This document shows, in pieces, positions 33,124-44,924 of a DNA stretch of 53,357 nt. Location of the stretch: contig JAURGP010000009.1 in the NCBI GenBank assembly GCA_030833725.1, forward strand, positions 1 to 53,357, in the 5' to 3' direction. Each line of letters opens with the position of its first letter. Within the stretch, counting starts at the first letter, position 1. Source of the DNA: Candidatus Kapaibacterium sp. GTDB lineage: Bacteria > Bacteroidota > Ignavibacteria > Kapaibacteriales > Kapaibacteriaceae. The position numbers and the translations under genes are program-made. The notes under the pieces were generated by a model, which searched no databases, had not been told where the DNA came from, and was given only the letters and a program-made list of their open reading frames with translations.

Positions 33124-34245
33124 ATGATGCACTTTACGGTAGCACTCGCTGACCTGCAGAAGGCATTGCAGAAAGTTCTGCCTGCCATCCCCACGAAGTC
33201 TACGATTCCAGTCCTCGAGCACGTGCATACCACGCTGTCGGACAGCGACCTGACCTTTACAGCTACCGACCAGGAAATCACGATTGCACTCACGATCCCC
33301 GTGATTGGCGAACAGGATGGTGCGGTGTTGATTCCGGCGCGTCAGTTCCACGACCTGATCAAGGAACTGGGGTCGGCTGGCACGGTAACGGTACAGGCGG
33401 ATGATGCCTCCGGCATTTCCATTCGCACGTCGAAGGGCTCCTACCAGATGAAGGGTCTGAACGCCGAAGAGTTTCCGCTCATCCCACCGTTCCCCGAAGC
33501 CCAGACCGCCGTGCTGTCCAAGGACGACATTACCCGCATGGCGCAGAAGGTGGTGTTTGCCGTATCAACGGAAGAGTACCGACCGAGCATGACGGGTGTA
33601 TTCTTTCAATTCAATGGTACCACTGCTACTGCCGTTGCCACCGATGGTTTCCGATTGTCGCGTGTGAACGTGACGGCGCCAGAGTCGAGCCCCTTCCCAA
33701 CCAACCTGGAAGTTATCATCCCGGCACGCGCCGTGGATTTGCTCAAGAAGGTAGATGGCTCAGTGACGATGGATGTGTCGAGGACCCATGCACGGTTTAC
33801 CGTTGATTCGCTGCGGATTACCACGCGGATCATCGATGAGAAGTATCCGCCGTATCAGAACGTGATCCCCTCCGACAACGACAAAACATTGATCGTTAAC
33901 CAGCGTGAAGTCCTCAGTGCTATCAAGCGGGTGTCGCTGTTTGCCAATGCGAATACCCGTCACGTGCGATTCAAGATGTCGGCAACGGAGGTATCGATTC
34001 ACTCCGAGGACGAGGACTCCGGCAGCAAGGGTACGGAGACGATTCCGTGTGAGTTCTCTGCCAGCGATTTCGAGGTGGGCTTCAACTACCGGTTTCTGGA
34101 AGAGGCCATCAAGAACATCACCACGGATGATGATCCCGACTTGAATGTTCGGATGACGTTCTCCACCCCAATTCGTGCCGTGCTGATTACACCGGGCATA
34201 CAGGGCGATGCGCTGCTGATGCTGGTGATGCCGGTGAAGATTTAA
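33124..34245 (+). CDS. dnaN: DNA polymerase III sliding clamp (beta subunit)
   Basis: 373 residues with three repeated clamp domains. The opening MMHFTVALADLQKALQKVL and landmarks such as TKSTIPVLEHV, VLIPARQFHDLIKEL, VATDGFRLSR and the end LMLVMPVKI are typical. It encircles DNA and tethers polymerase and other partners. Downstream lie recF, dciA and gyrB in the order seen near many bacterial origins. dnaA is missing from the cluster; instead the divergent neighbour is psd. Confidence 0.97.
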   Translation: MMHFTVALADLQKALQKVLPAIPTKSTIPVLEHVHTTLSDSDLTFTATDQEITIALTIPVIGEQDGAVLIPARQFHDLIKELGSAGTVTVQADDASGISIRTSKGSYQMKGLNAEEFPLIPPFPEAQTAVLSKDDITRMAQKVVFAVSTEEYRPSMTGVFFQFNGTTATAVATDGFRLSRVNVTAPESSPFPTNLEVIIPARAVDLLKKVDGSVTMDVSRTHARFTVDSLRITTRIIDEKYPPYQNVIPSDNDKTLIVNQREVLSAIKRVSLFANANTRHVRFKMSATEVSIHSEDEDSGSKGTETIPCEFSASDFEVGFNYRFLEEAIKNITTDDDPDLNVRMTFSTPIRAVLITPGIQGDALLMLVMPVKI

Positions 34246-34257
34246 GGACGAGGTGCC

Positions 34258-35376
34258 ATGGTCATCACCTCTGTGACCATCACGCACCTGCGCAGTCATG
34301 GGCAGACCACCATCGACTGTGCGCCGGATGTTACGATTCTGCATGGACCCAATGGCTCTGGGAAGACGTCGGTTCTCGAGGCCATCAGTCTGTGCTCCAT
34401 GGGAAGAACCTTTGTGCCTGTGCCTGATTACTCCCTGATCCAGCGTGGTGCCGACCACGCCATTGCTGCTGTGACGGCTCGCACGGACAACGACGTGCCG
34501 TACCGCGTGGCTGTGGAAGTGCGCCAGGGCATGCGCAAGCGTATCCATACCACACATGCCTCATCGGCATCGGTGCGCGAGCTGATTGGTGAGTTACCCT
34601 CGGTGGCACTCTCCCCCGATCACAAGATGGTCACCTTGGGTGGTCCGTCCGAACGTCGGGCCTTTGTGGATGCCGTGATGGCGCAAACAAGTCGCGTGAT
34701 CACCGACGTCCTGTATGAACACCGTCGCCTGCTCAAGCAACGTAATGCTGTACTCGGCGACGACGCTCATGCAAGCCGCGAGACGCTCCGAACGTGGACG
34801 CCGCCCTATATCCAGGCCAGCGCCGACGTTGTGCGACGCCGTGCGCGCTTTATCGAAGCCCTTGTGCCCCTCGTGCAAGAGGAGTATCAGGCCGTAGCGG
34901 GGGAGCGCGAGAGCATCACCATCACCTACAAGCCTGATCACCTGTTGATGGACGGATCGGACCTGGAAGCCCAACTGCAGGCGGTGGCCGATCGACTGGA
35001 ACAGGCAGAGTGGGCACGGGGTACCACGTTGTTTGGTCCCCACAAAGACGAGATTGAATTGTTGATCAATGGCAGATTAGTGCGAGAAACGGCATCGCAG
35101 GGCCAGCACAAGTCGCTGCTGGTGGCACTGAAGATCGCCGAATGCCGGCTGCTGGAGCAACTCCGCAGGGAGCGCCCGATCGTGCTGCTTGATGACGTGT
35201 TTGCCGAACTAGATCGGACGCGAAGCAGCCGTGTGCTGGACCGCATCCGCGATCTGAAGATGCAGTGCCTGATCACCACGACCGAAGAAGACCGCTTCCA
35301 GTGGGTTGCGGACGCTCCTGGCTGTGCGATGGTCCAGGTGGAGCGCGGCACCGTTGTGCGTCAGGAGGCCGCATGA
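34258..35376 (+). CDS. recF: DNA replication and repair protein RecF
   Basis: 372 residues, an SMC-like ATPase that helps load RecA at gaps with RecO and RecR. The Walker A is G30PNGSGKTS (30-38). The signature is SQGQHKSLLVALKIAE, and Walker B with the D-loop is VLLDDVFAELD. It starts 12 nt after dnaN and ends in a 4-nt overlap (ATGA) with the dciA gene. recO is also in this window but about 32 kb away. Confidence 0.96.
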   Translation: MVITSVTITHLRSHGQTTIDCAPDVTILHGPNGSGKTSVLEAISLCSMGRTFVPVPDYSLIQRGADHAIAAVTARTDNDVPYRVAVEVRQGMRKRIHTTHASSASVRELIGELPSVALSPDHKMVTLGGPSERRAFVDAVMAQTSRVITDVLYEHRRLLKQRNAVLGDDAHASRETLRTWTPPYIQASADVVRRRARFIEALVPLVQEEYQAVAGERESITITYKPDHLLMDGSDLEAQLQAVADRLEQAEWARGTTLFGPHKDEIELLINGRLVRETASQGQHKSLLVALKIAECRLLEQLRRERPIVLLDDVFAELDRTRSSRVLDRIRDLKMQCLITTTEEDRFQWVADAPGCAMVQVERGTVVRQEAA

Positions 35377-35651
35377 GTGTGCCACTGTCGAGTGTCCTAA
35401 AAGGGCTCGTCAAACGCTACGGATTGGAGCGAGCTCTGCTGGAGCAGCGTCTGCCGTCATACTGGGCTCAGGCAGTGGGCGATCGTATTGCCCAGATCAG
35501 TCAGATTCGCGGCTTCGAGAATGGCGTCCTCCGCGTCCATGTTTCCGAGGCAGCTTGGCGGAGTGAGGTGATCCTGCGCCGCAATGAACTACGAACACAA
35601 TTGAACACGCTGATTGGAGAGCCGGTGATCACAGAGATCCAGGTTCGATAA
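35373..35651 (+). CDS. dciA: DUF721 / DciA-like helicase loader
   Basis: 92 residues from the ATG at 35373, which overlaps the recF stop (ATGA). The DUF721 pattern is visible: LPSYWAQAVGDRIAQIS, GVLRVHVSEAAWRSEV and ELRTQLNTLIGE. DciA is the ancestral loader of the replicative helicase in bacteria that lack DnaC. Its position between recF and gyrB matches the replication cluster of many phyla. The short form lacks the C-terminal disordered region of some DciA proteins. Confidence 0.88.
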   Translation: MSVPLSSVLKGLVKRYGLERALLEQRLPSYWAQAVGDRIAQISQIRGFENGVLRVHVSEAAWRSEVILRRNELRTQLNTLIGEPVITEIQVR

Positions 35652-35685
35652 TCTGTATTACAGTACTTGCTGTAGAAGGAGTTAG

Positions 35686-37695
<2,010 letters not shown>

Positions 37696-37705
37696 TCAGC
37701 GCTAC

Positions 37706-37750
37706 AAAAAACAGCAACGCCACGTCCGTCTGCACCCGTCCGTGGCGTTG
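37706..37750 (-). terminator. Terminator of the ahcY block
   Basis: Stem CAACGCCACG (37715-37724) with CGTGGCGTTG (37741-37750), loop of 16 nt. On the minus strand it is followed by CTGTTTTTTG (T-run at 37711-37706). It lies downstream of ahcY on that strand, in the convergent gap to gyrB. Confidence 0.7.
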
Positions 37751-37793
37751 AGATTGTGCACGCCAGTACAGGCGGCACAACGTGTGAAACGAG

Positions 37794-37848
37794 AAGGCCC
37801 GCCGGGAGAGTTCCCGGCGGGCCTTGTTCGTTGAACTATTTTTTTTTG
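37794..37848 (+). terminator. Terminator of the gyrB cluster (bidirectional hairpin)
   Basis: A 14-bp stem AAGGCCCGCCGGGA (37794-37807) with TCCCGGCGGGCCTT (37812-37825) and a 4-nt loop. A small hairpin GTTC/GAAC and a run of Ts (TATTTTTTTTT, to 37848) follow on the plus strand. It may act in both directions. Confidence 0.75.
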
Positions 37849-37869
37849 ACGCAGAGCGACGCCAACCGA

Positions 37870-39249
37870 TCAATAGCGGTAATACTCCGCCTTGTACGGT
37901 CCGTTGACCTCTACACCGATGTAGTCGGCTTGCGATTTGCTGAGTTTCTCCAGCTTCACGCCGATCTTTTCGAGGTGCAGGCGAGCGACCTTTTCGTCGA
38001 GGTGCTTGGGCAGAACGTAGACCTTGTTCTCGTAGCGGTCGCGGTGCTTCCACAGCTCCAGCTGAGCCAACACCTGATTTGTAAAGGAGTTGCTCATCAC
38101 GAAGGAGGGGTGGCCCATGGCGCAGCCAAGGTTCACCAATCGGCCCTCGGCCAGGACGATGATATCGTTCCCTTTGATGGTGTACTTGTCTACCTGAGGC
38201 TTGATCTCTACGCGTGATTTGCCGTGGTGCTTGTTCAGCCACGCCATATCGATCTCATTGTCGAAGTGGCCAATGTTGCACACGATGGCCTTGTCCTTCA
38301 TCAGCGGGAAGTGCTCGCCAGTGACGATATCGCGGTTGCCGGTAGCCGTTACGATGATGTCGGCCTCCTTCACGGCATCCTTCATCCGCTTAACCTCGAA
38401 ACCGTCCATCGCGGCCTGCAGGGCACAGATGGGATCGATCTCGGTGACGATCACGCGTACACCAGCTCCCAGCAAGGAAGCTGCCGAGCCTTTGCCAACG
38501 TCGCCATATCCAGCGACGACGGCAACCTTGCCGGCCAGCATCACGTCCGTCGCACGGCGAATGGCGTCTACTAGCGATTCCTTACAGCCGTACTTGTTGT
38601 CGAACTTACTCTTGGTCACCGAGTCGTTGACATTGATGGCTGGCATGGGCAGTGTGCCGTTCTTCATGCGCTCGTACAGGCGCAGTACGCCGGTGGTAGT
38701 CTCCTCGGACAGACCGCGAATGTCACCAACAAGCTCAGGGTACTTGTCCAGCACCATGTTGGTAAGGTCGCCACCGTCATCCAGGATCATGTTAAGGGGC
38801 TTGCGGTCCTTGCCAAAGAACAGCGTTTGCTCGATGCACCAGTCGAACTCTTCGGCATCCATGCCTTTCCAAGCAAAGACAGGCGAACCGCTCTTGGCAA
38901 TGGCAGCCGCGGCATGGTCCTGCGTCGAGAAGATGTTACAGCTGGACCACTGTACCTCGGCCCCGAGGTCCGTCAGGGTTTCAATCAGCACCGCTGTTTG
39001 GATCGTCATGTGCAGGCAGCCGGCGATGCGAGCCCCTTTCAAGGGCTTCTTGCCCTTGAACTCCTTGCGCAAGGCCATCAAGCCCGGCATCTCGGCTTCG
39101 GCCAGCTCGATTTCACGACGTCCGAAGGCAGCCAGCTGGATATCGCGCACACAGTAGGCATGTGCCTTGTAGCTGTAGTCGCCCTTGGAGACGCGCTTTG
39201 GTGTTTTCATGAGTTTCTTTTCGGCTTTAACAGGTCTTGCGGTCGGCAT
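37870..39249 (-). CDS. ahcY: Adenosylhomocysteinase (S-adenosyl-L-homocysteine hydrolase)
   Basis: 459 residues. It splits S-adenosylhomocysteine into adenosine and homocysteine, relieving methyltransferase inhibition. Landmarks are [34 protein letters not shown], the NAD site [20 protein letters not shown] and the C-terminal YKAEYYRY. It follows metK by 24 nt, so SAM synthesis and SAH removal are in one unit. The N-terminus has a short lysine-rich extension. No SAM or SAH riboswitch fold was seen upstream. Confidence 0.97.
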   Translation of the reverse strand: MPTARPVKAEKKLMKTPKRVSKGDYSYKAHAYCVRDIQLAAFGRREIELAEAEMPGLMALRKEFKGKKPLKGARIAGCLHMTIQTAVLIETLTDLGAEVQWSSCNIFSTQDHAAAAIAKSGSPVFAWKGMDAEEFDWCIEQTLFFGKDRKPLNMILDDGGDLTNMVLDKYPELVGDIRGLSEETTTGVLRLYERMKNGTLPMPAINVNDSVTKSKFDNKYGCKESLVDAIRRATDVMLAGKVAVVAGYGDVGKGSAASLLGAGVRVIVTEIDPICALQAAMDGFEVKRMKDAVKEADIIVTATGNRDIVTGEHFPLMKDKAIVCNIGHFDNEIDMAWLNKHHGKSRVEIKPQVDKYTIKGNDIIVLAEGRLVNLGCAMGHPSFVMSNSFTNQVLAQLELWKHRDRYENKVYVLPKHLDEKVARLHLEKIGVKLEKLSKSQADYIGVEVNGPYKAEYYRY

Positions 39250-39273
39250 TGAATCTCCGAGTACGTAAAGTGA

Positions 39274-40434
39274 TTAGGCTAATGCAGTACGGAACGCCTC
39301 AACGAGGTCGAGATGTTCCCAAGGGAACTGATGACGTCCAAAATGGCCGTAGGCCGCCGTTGGGCGGTAGATCGGTCGGCGCAGATTCAACCGGCGGATG
39401 ATGCCACCCGGTGTGAGATCAACGTTTGCGCTGATCCATGAGGCAATCTCATGATCCGGCATGGCAGCTGTGCCGTGGCTATCCACGAGAATCGACACGG
39501 GCTCGGCCACGCCGATAGCGTAGGCCAGCTGGATGGTGCACTCTCGGGCAACGCCGGCTGCAACCAAGTTCTTGGCAAGATGCCGCGCAGCATAGGCTGC
39601 CGAGCGGTCTACCTTGGTGGGGTCCTTGCCGGAGAACGCTCCGCCACCGTGCGGTGCACGTCCGCCGTAGGTGTCCACGATGATCTTTCGACCGGTCAAT
39701 CCCGTATCGCCATGAGGACCACCAATGACGAACCGACCCGTTGGGTTGATGTGGTAGGTGGTAGCATCGGTGATCAGGTGCTCAGGGATGACGGCCTTAA
39801 TCACGTTTTCGATCACATCCTCTTTGATGCGCTGCTGTGTGACGTCATTGCCATGGCTGTCGTGCTCGGCATGCTGCGTTGAGACCACGATGGTTGGGCT
39901 ACTGACGATCTCCCCGGAATCGGAGTACTCCACCGTTACTTGGGCCTTGGCATCCGGACGGAGGTAGGGCATCAAGACGGGATCACTCTTGCGGATATCT
40001 GCAAGGCGCTTCACCAGCTGGTGGGAGTAGTAGATCGGTGCCGGCATGAGCTCGTCGGTATCGCCGCAGGCATAGCCAAACATCATACCTTGGTCGCCAG
40101 CGCCACCGGTGTCGACGCCCATGGCGATATCGTCGGACTGGCGGTTGATGACGTTGATCACTGCACACGATTCCGCATCGAAGCGCAGGGCCGGATCGGT
40201 GTAGCCGATGTCGCGGATCACGCCACGTACAACCTCTGGTAGATCGATGTACATGGATGTTCTGATCTCGCCCCCTACCACAATCATTCCCGTGGCAGCG
40301 AAGCACTCGCAGGCCACACGGGCCTCTGGATCCTCGGCAAACACAGTGTCAAGGACGGCGTCGGATACTTGATCGCAGACCTTGTCGGGATGTCCTTCCG
40401 AAACTGATTCCGACGTAAAAATGTGTGTACTCAT
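39274..40434 (-). CDS. metK: S-adenosylmethionine synthase
   Basis: 386 residues. It joins methionine and ATP to SAM. Landmarks are [52 protein letters not shown] and [19 protein letters not shown]. The start ATG at 40434 lies 24 nt after the nucleotidyltransferase stop. The order nucleotidyltransferase-metK-ahcY suggests a shared transcript. Confidence 0.98.
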   Translation of the reverse strand: MSTHIFTSESVSEGHPDKVCDQVSDAVLDTVFAEDPEARVACECFAATGMIVVGGEIRTSMYIDLPEVVRGVIRDIGYTDPALRFDAESCAVINVINRQSDDIAMGVDTGGAGDQGMMFGYACGDTDELMPAPIYYSHQLVKRLADIRKSDPVLMPYLRPDAKAQVTVEYSDSGEIVSSPTIVVSTQHAEHDSHGNDVTQQRIKEDVIENVIKAVIPEHLITDATTYHINPTGRFVIGGPHGDTGLTGRKIIVDTYGGRAPHGGGAFSGKDPTKVDRSAAYAARHLAKNLVAAGVARECTIQLAYAIGVAEPVSILVDSHGTAAMPDHEIASWISANVDLTPGGIIRRLNLRRPIYRPTAAYGHFGRHQFPWEHLDLVEAFRTALA

Positions 40435-40458
40435 GCTTGAAGAAAAAGCGGTGAAGAG

Positions 40459-41436
40459 TTAGTGTGCAAGTTTCACGTTCGAGGCATCACCAAGGTTGAT
40501 CTTGGCATAGGTGCCATGTACCTCAGCGTTCTCACCAATGATGGACTGCTCCAGCATGATGTCGCTCAGCACAGCGTCGTTGCTGATGATGCTGTCGCGC
40601 ACGATGCTATTCCGCACGACGGCGCCCTTGGAGATCGTTGTGTACGGGCCGATCACGGAGTGTTCTACGATGGCAGAGGGGTCGACGTACACCGGAGGAA
40701 TCACCACGCACCCAGCCGGGACAGCCGCCGAGTTGCGCTGTTGTAAGAGGTAGCGATTCGTCTCTAGCAGCGTTTCGGGCTTCCCGCAATCGTACCAGCC
40801 CTCCACATCGAAGGTGGTGAACTTCTCACCGCGGTCGACCATCAGCTGCAGGGCATCGGTGAGTTGGTACTCACCCTTGGTGCGCAGATCGTTGGTGATG
40901 AGGTGTTCGATGCAGTCCCGCAGCAGGACCGGATGGGCGATGTAGTACAAGCCCACGATGGCTAACTGCGACACGGGCGTTTCCGGTTTCTCCACCAGGC
41001 GATCCACAAACGATCCATCCTTGACCACCACACCAAACCGGCGAGGGTCGTCCACGTGCCGTACGCCGAGCGACGAAAACTGACTCGTACGTAGCACGCT
41101 CAAGTCCACATCAAACACCGTGTCGCCGAGAATGATCAGGACGGGTTCATCGGTGAGGGATTCCCGAGCGGTCCAGATGGCATGTCCCAAGCCCAGCATC
41201 TCCTCCTGAGCTACGTACGTCACGTTCAGCGCGTACTCGGAGGACACGTACTGTTCGACGAGGTCGCCCTTATAGCCAGTGATGATGGTAACGTCGGTAA
41301 CGTCCTGCTGGAGCAGTGCGTCAAGAATGTGCCCGAGGATGGGTTTTCCAGCCACGTTCACCAGCACCTTTGGAAGCGAGTGGGTAAACGGGCGAAGACG
41401 AGTGCCGATACCGGCTACAGGAATGATCGCGCGCAT
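40459..41436 (-). CDS. Sugar-phosphate nucleotidyltransferase with left-handed beta-helix tail
   Basis: 325 residues of the RmlA/GlmU-like superfamily. The NTP site is GIGTRLRPFTHSLPK (about 10-24). Other marks are ITGYKGDLVEQYV, VLIILGDTVFD, VEKPETPVS and GEYQLTDALQLM, with D and G residues around VEGWYDCGKPETLLETNRYLL. From residue 240 on, hexapeptide-like repeats (IVEHSVIG, AVVRNSIV, AVLSDIM) form a beta-helix. Probable product is a dTDP- or UDP-sugar for the envelope; the exact sugar cannot be assigned. It follows the lytic transglycosylase gene by 29 nt. Confidence 0.85.
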   Translation of the reverse strand: MRAIIPVAGIGTRLRPFTHSLPKVLVNVAGKPILGHILDALLQQDVTDVTIITGYKGDLVEQYVSSEYALNVTYVAQEEMLGLGHAIWTARESLTDEPVLIILGDTVFDVDLSVLRTSQFSSLGVRHVDDPRRFGVVVKDGSFVDRLVEKPETPVSQLAIVGLYYIAHPVLLRDCIEHLITNDLRTKGEYQLTDALQLMVDRGEKFTTFDVEGWYDCGKPETLLETNRYLLQQRNSAAVPAGCVVIPPVYVDPSAIVEHSVIGPYTTISKGAVVRNSIVRDSIISNDAVLSDIMLEQSIIGENAEVHGTYAKINLGDASNVKLAH

Positions 41437-41465
41437 AGTCCTGCAAAGTTAGCGCAGGCGGCCAC

Positions 41466-43667
41466 TTACTGCAGACGGATTTGTTGGCCCGCACGGATAT
41501 TATCCGAGTTGCGGAGCGAAGGGTTGGCCTTGCGCAGTTGCGAGATGCTCATGCCGAACTTGTCGGCAATCGTCGACAGCGTATCACCGCGCTGAACCTT
41601 ATAGGTCTTGGGTTTCTTCGAGGACTTCGACGACGACGACTTCGACGAGGACTTCGACGATGAGGCATACTGTTCGGTGGAGGTCTTCTGCACCTTGATC
41701 GATTTGCCAGCCTTCAGCACGGCCTTTCGAGAGAGACCATTAAGGGATCTCAGTTCCTGGACCGACATGCCATAGCGATCGGCAATCGAGGAGAGGGTTT
41801 CGCCCCTACGGACCTTGTGGCGAACGATCTTCGTCACAGCGATGCGCTCCACCGAGGCCGTTGCCTCTGGCCGTGCACTCACGTTGACGACCAGCTCCTG
41901 ACCGGGATGGATGGTGCCGTCGTTCGAGCGCAGATCATTCCACGAGCGGAGATCGGAGACCTCTACGGAATAGCGTTTGGCGATGCTTGCCAAGCTTTCA
42001 CCACTCTGAACGGTGTGTGTGGTGGTTTGTCGGGCAGTAGAACCTTGCTTCTTGGGAGCTACAGGTTCGGCATCGGAGATGGTTGCCAGCTGCTCTTGGC
42101 CTTGATTCACCACGGGAATGCGGAGCACCTGACCACGGCGCACGTTGCTGCGGTAGCCAGCAATGTTGTTGAGTGCGGCCAGTTCGGTGCTACTCACGCC
42201 GTAGCGACGGGCAATCTTGGCAAGGGTCTCGCGACGACCAACGGTATGCTCGATCCAGGGCATGCGCTCCTGCTCGGTAAGCAAGGCGTACTGCTGCTGG
42301 AAATCCAGACGCTTACCCATCGGGATCTTCAGCACGTACTGCATGTCCGGTGGCGTGCAGTTCCTCTTCAGTTCAGGGTTGAGTTTCTTCAGCGAGTCAA
42401 CGCTTACACCGGCTGCCTTCGCCAGCGCCGACAAGTTGGTAGGCTCGGCTACCTTGACGGTATCGAAGACGTACTCCGGATGGAAGTTCAGCTCGCTCAA
42501 GTTGATGCCGTACTTCTCGGGATCCATGGCAACCATGGATGTGGCAATGAAGAACGGAACGTAGTTCCGAGTCTCACTTGGCAGGTGTGGGCGGATGTCC
42601 CAGAAATTCCCTTCCGGATTTCCGCTGCGACGCTTAGCACGTCGAACACCCCCTGCACCGCAGTTGTAGGCGGCTAGGGCAAGATGCCAATCGCCGAGGT
42701 CCTCGTAGAGGTCCCGTAGGAATCTCATCGAAGCGCGCGTGGATTTTTCAATATCGCGTCGCTCGTCAATCCAGGAATCGATGCGAAGGCCATACTCGCG
42801 GCCCGTCGAGGCAATGAACTGCCACATCCCCACGGCCTGGGCCCGTGAGACGGCATAGGGGTTCAGGCCGGATTCCATGATGGCCAGGAAGATGATCTCC
42901 GGAGGCATCTGTTCGTCGGCGGCGATCTTCTTGATCGTTGGGAACCAGCGTCCGGAGCGCTCCAGGCACGCGTTGATGAACTTCTGGCCTTTTTCACTGG
43001 CGAGGAACTGCAAACTGCGTTCTACGAATTCATTCTGGGTCATGTCTACCTGGGTCGATCCCAGGGAGGGGGCTTTCCAGGCGGTCTTCGATCCCGATCC
43101 AGAGGTAGCTGTAGAACCGGTCGGCTTCTTCAGCGGTGCAACGGTTAGTGTGGGCTTGGCGTCGACCTCGCGAAACATGTTTCGCCGCAGAACGGAGATC
43201 GGGGCACTGGTACTCAGATCATCGATGTTGGTGATGTACGTTTCGTAGTCTTCGATCAGTGCCTGCACCAGCTCGGTATAGTCGGCTGTGCTGGCTACGC
43301 GACTGTCCGACGACACCTCGTTGAGGATCCGGATGGCCTTGTCGAAGAAGGCTGCGGCTGCCGAGGGATTCTCCTGCTCGATGGCTTCAAGCCCCTGCAG
43401 GTAGAGTTGACGGGCACGGTCGACGTTTTCCGAGGCTGGGAGAGAGAACGATGCAATCGTAACGGCTTCGGGCTCCTCGTCCAAATCGGCGAACTCATCT
43501 GGGAAGGCAACGGCCCGGCCGGTGGTAACGTCGTCGGCGCTCTGTCTCTGAGAAGCGTCTCCCTGGGAGGTCTGTCCTTGATCCGTCTGTGCCATCGTAC
43601 CTGGTACGATCACTCCTACCAGGATGGTGGTGCATAACAGAAAGCGAAGGGCAACGGTCAACATCAT
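41466..43667 (-). CDS. Membrane-bound lytic transglycosylase-like protein with LysM repeats (MltD-like)
   Basis: 733 residues with a signal peptide (MMLTVALRFLLCTTILVGVIVPGTMAQ). The SLT domain (about 240-370) has the catalytic E265 in IMESGLNPYAVSRAQAVG, with YNCGAGGVRRAKRRSG. Four clear LysM modules follow, preceded by one degenerate LysM; the last ends LRNSDNIRAGQQIRLQ. They bind peptidoglycan. Between LysM 3 and 4 is a Ser/Lys linker (YASSSKSSSKSSSSKSSKK). The enzyme cuts glycan strands and produces 1,6-anhydro ends. It is separated from the baeRF gene by a hairpin. Confidence 0.9.
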   Translation of the reverse strand: MMLTVALRFLLCTTILVGVIVPGTMAQTDQGQTSQGDASQRQSADDVTTGRAVAFPDEFADLDEEPEAVTIASFSLPASENVDRARQLYLQGLEAIEQENPSAAAAFFDKAIRILNEVSSDSRVASTADYTELVQALIEDYETYITNIDDLSTSAPISVLRRNMFREVDAKPTLTVAPLKKPTGSTATSGSGSKTAWKAPSLGSTQVDMTQNEFVERSLQFLASEKGQKFINACLERSGRWFPTIKKIAADEQMPPEIIFLAIMESGLNPYAVSRAQAVGMWQFIASTGREYGLRIDSWIDERRDIEKSTRASMRFLRDLYEDLGDWHLALAAYNCGAGGVRRAKRRSGNPEGNFWDIRPHLPSETRNYVPFFIATSMVAMDPEKYGINLSELNFHPEYVFDTVKVAEPTNLSALAKAAGVSVDSLKKLNPELKRNCTPPDMQYVLKIPMGKRLDFQQQYALLTEQERMPWIEHTVGRRETLAKIARRYGVSSTELAALNNIAGYRSNVRRGQVLRIPVVNQGQEQLATISDAEPVAPKKQGSTARQTTTHTVQSGESLASIAKRYSVEVSDLRSWNDLRSNDGTIHPGQELVVNVSARPEATASVERIAVTKIVRHKVRRGETLSSIADRYGMSVQELRSLNGLSRKAVLKAGKSIKVQKTSTEQYASSSKSSSKSSSSKSSKKPKTYKVQRGDTLSTIADKFGMSISQLRKANPSLRNSDNIRAGQQIRLQ

Positions 43668-43687
43668 ATCCCATGAAAATAAGAGCT

Positions 43688-43718
43688 AAGGCCCTAACCA
43701 TCAAATGCTTAGGGCCTT
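43688..43718 (-). terminator. Hairpin terminator or attenuator between the baeRF and lytic transglycosylase genes
   Basis: Perfect 10-bp stem AAGGCCCTAA (43688-43697) with TTAGGGCCTT (43709-43718) and an 11-nt loop. On the minus strand a T-rich stretch (CTCTTATTTTC) follows. It lies 3' of baeRF and just before the transglycosylase ATG at 43667. Confidence 0.6.
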
Positions 43719-43763
43719 GTTCTTCATGAAAAGTTGTTCACGAGAACCGGTATGGACCCAGTG

Positions 43764-44900
43764 TCAATACCTCAGGATTGCCGCAAGCCCCGTACCAGCA
43801 GGAATGTGTTCGGCATCCAAGACAAGCACGCGACCCTTGGCACGCAGAACCATCTCTGCGACGTCGTCCAAGATGTCATCCACATCGGTCTCGTCGTTGG
43901 AGTCGAAGGTAATGGCTCCGGTTGTGGCATCCACGATGCCCGGCAGGATCCGACCCGACTCCACAAACAGGGTGTCCACCCGGCCTTCGGCTGCCGCTGT
44001 TGCTACATCGGCCGGCGCCGAAAGCCCCTTACCGTGCGCAGCAGCATTGTGATAGGCGTCTACTTGCTGCTTGGTGGCAGCATCGATGTAGGGCTTCATC
44101 AGCTTCCACGTGCGCTCCGTCAGGTCGGCCAGCGATACACCTTCTGGATGGACGGTTACGCCTTCAAGGAGGATGTTCGGATTCTTACGCAGACGTTGGA
44201 ACATGCTGATCTGGTCGGAGAGTCCCGCCAGGATCACTGGCAGGCCATCCTTAGCTGAGTAGTGGTGCTCGATGGCGCGATCAACGGCTCGGAAGAACCG
44301 CTCCGTGTCCAACTCGTGATCCTCTGCCGCCGTGCGGTGGCCGTGCATCCGTTCTGCACCGCCGGACGAGGCAATGGTTGTTTCGCGGTGGGTTTCTTTC
44401 ATACCCAGTGCTTGTTCGAGTGTGGCCGGCACATCGGGGTGAAGTTCAACCGGACTCAGGCCGTCGCGATCGCCCACGTAGAAGCTGATCCGCTCCTTCG
44501 TCAGGGCTAACACATGGTATCGCTCCATGGTTTGGAGGATTCTGAGAAGGGGCTTCAGGTGAAAACTATTGGCCACCACGGCCAGCTCCGGCACGGGTCG
44601 GTCGAGATGTTGAGCAATGTGGACACCGGGCGCAGCGAACAGCGCAATGCCCTCACGTCGGGCGTTCCAGAATGACTCGTCGTGCTCGATGTTGCGGAAG
44701 GGCAGCAGCAGCGATTCCACGTCGGCTGGGGAGTATGTCCGCTCCAGCGACACGGCCAGCTGCCGCACAAGTGCGCGATACCGCGTGGGATCGTCCCTCC
44801 GCTCGGGTTGCGTGCGATGGGCAGGGAGGTACAAACTCATGCAGGGGCCGCTACTGGCCGCCATGAGCTCCGAAATCAAGGGATGATGTTGCGTACGCAT
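43764..44900 (-). CDS. Bacterial archaeo-eukaryotic release factor family (baeRF) protein
   Basis: 378 residues with an eRF1-like plan of bacterial baeRF proteins. The N-terminal SLYLPAHRTQPERRDDPTRY and the middle FRAVDRAIEHHYS, LPVILAGLSDQISMFQRL are of the kind I recall for baeRF3. The C-terminal part has GRVDTLFVES. These proteins are proposed to act on stalled or foreign ribosomes or at the ribosome exit site; no member has a settled role. A start at 44900 is preceded by GGAGG. It follows the SDR gene by 24 nt on the minus strand. The subfamily number is less certain than the family. Confidence 0.7.
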   Translation of the reverse strand: MRTQHHPLISELMAASSGPCMSLYLPAHRTQPERRDDPTRYRALVRQLAVSLERTYSPADVESLLLPFRNIEHDESFWNARREGIALFAAPGVHIAQHLDRPVPELAVVANSFHLKPLLRILQTMERYHVLALTKERISFYVGDRDGLSPVELHPDVPATLEQALGMKETHRETTIASSGGAERMHGHRTAAEDHELDTERFFRAVDRAIEHHYSAKDGLPVILAGLSDQISMFQRLRKNPNILLEGVTVHPEGVSLADLTERTWKLMKPYIDAATKQQVDAYHNAAAHGKGLSAPADVATAAAEGRVDTLFVESGRILPGIVDATTGAITFDSNDETDVDDILDDVAEMVLRAKGRVLVLDAEHIPAGTGLAAILRY

Positions 44901-44924
44901 CCGACCTCCGATAACAGTGAAGGA

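Noticed and set aside
40435-40458. SAM riboswitch upstream of metK
   Set aside because: The gap to the preceding gene is only 24 nt, too short for a riboswitch aptamer and expression platform.
41817-42677. 286-codon plus-strand frame
   Set aside because: Antisense to the LysM transglycosylase gene and of biased composition with no recognisable domain.
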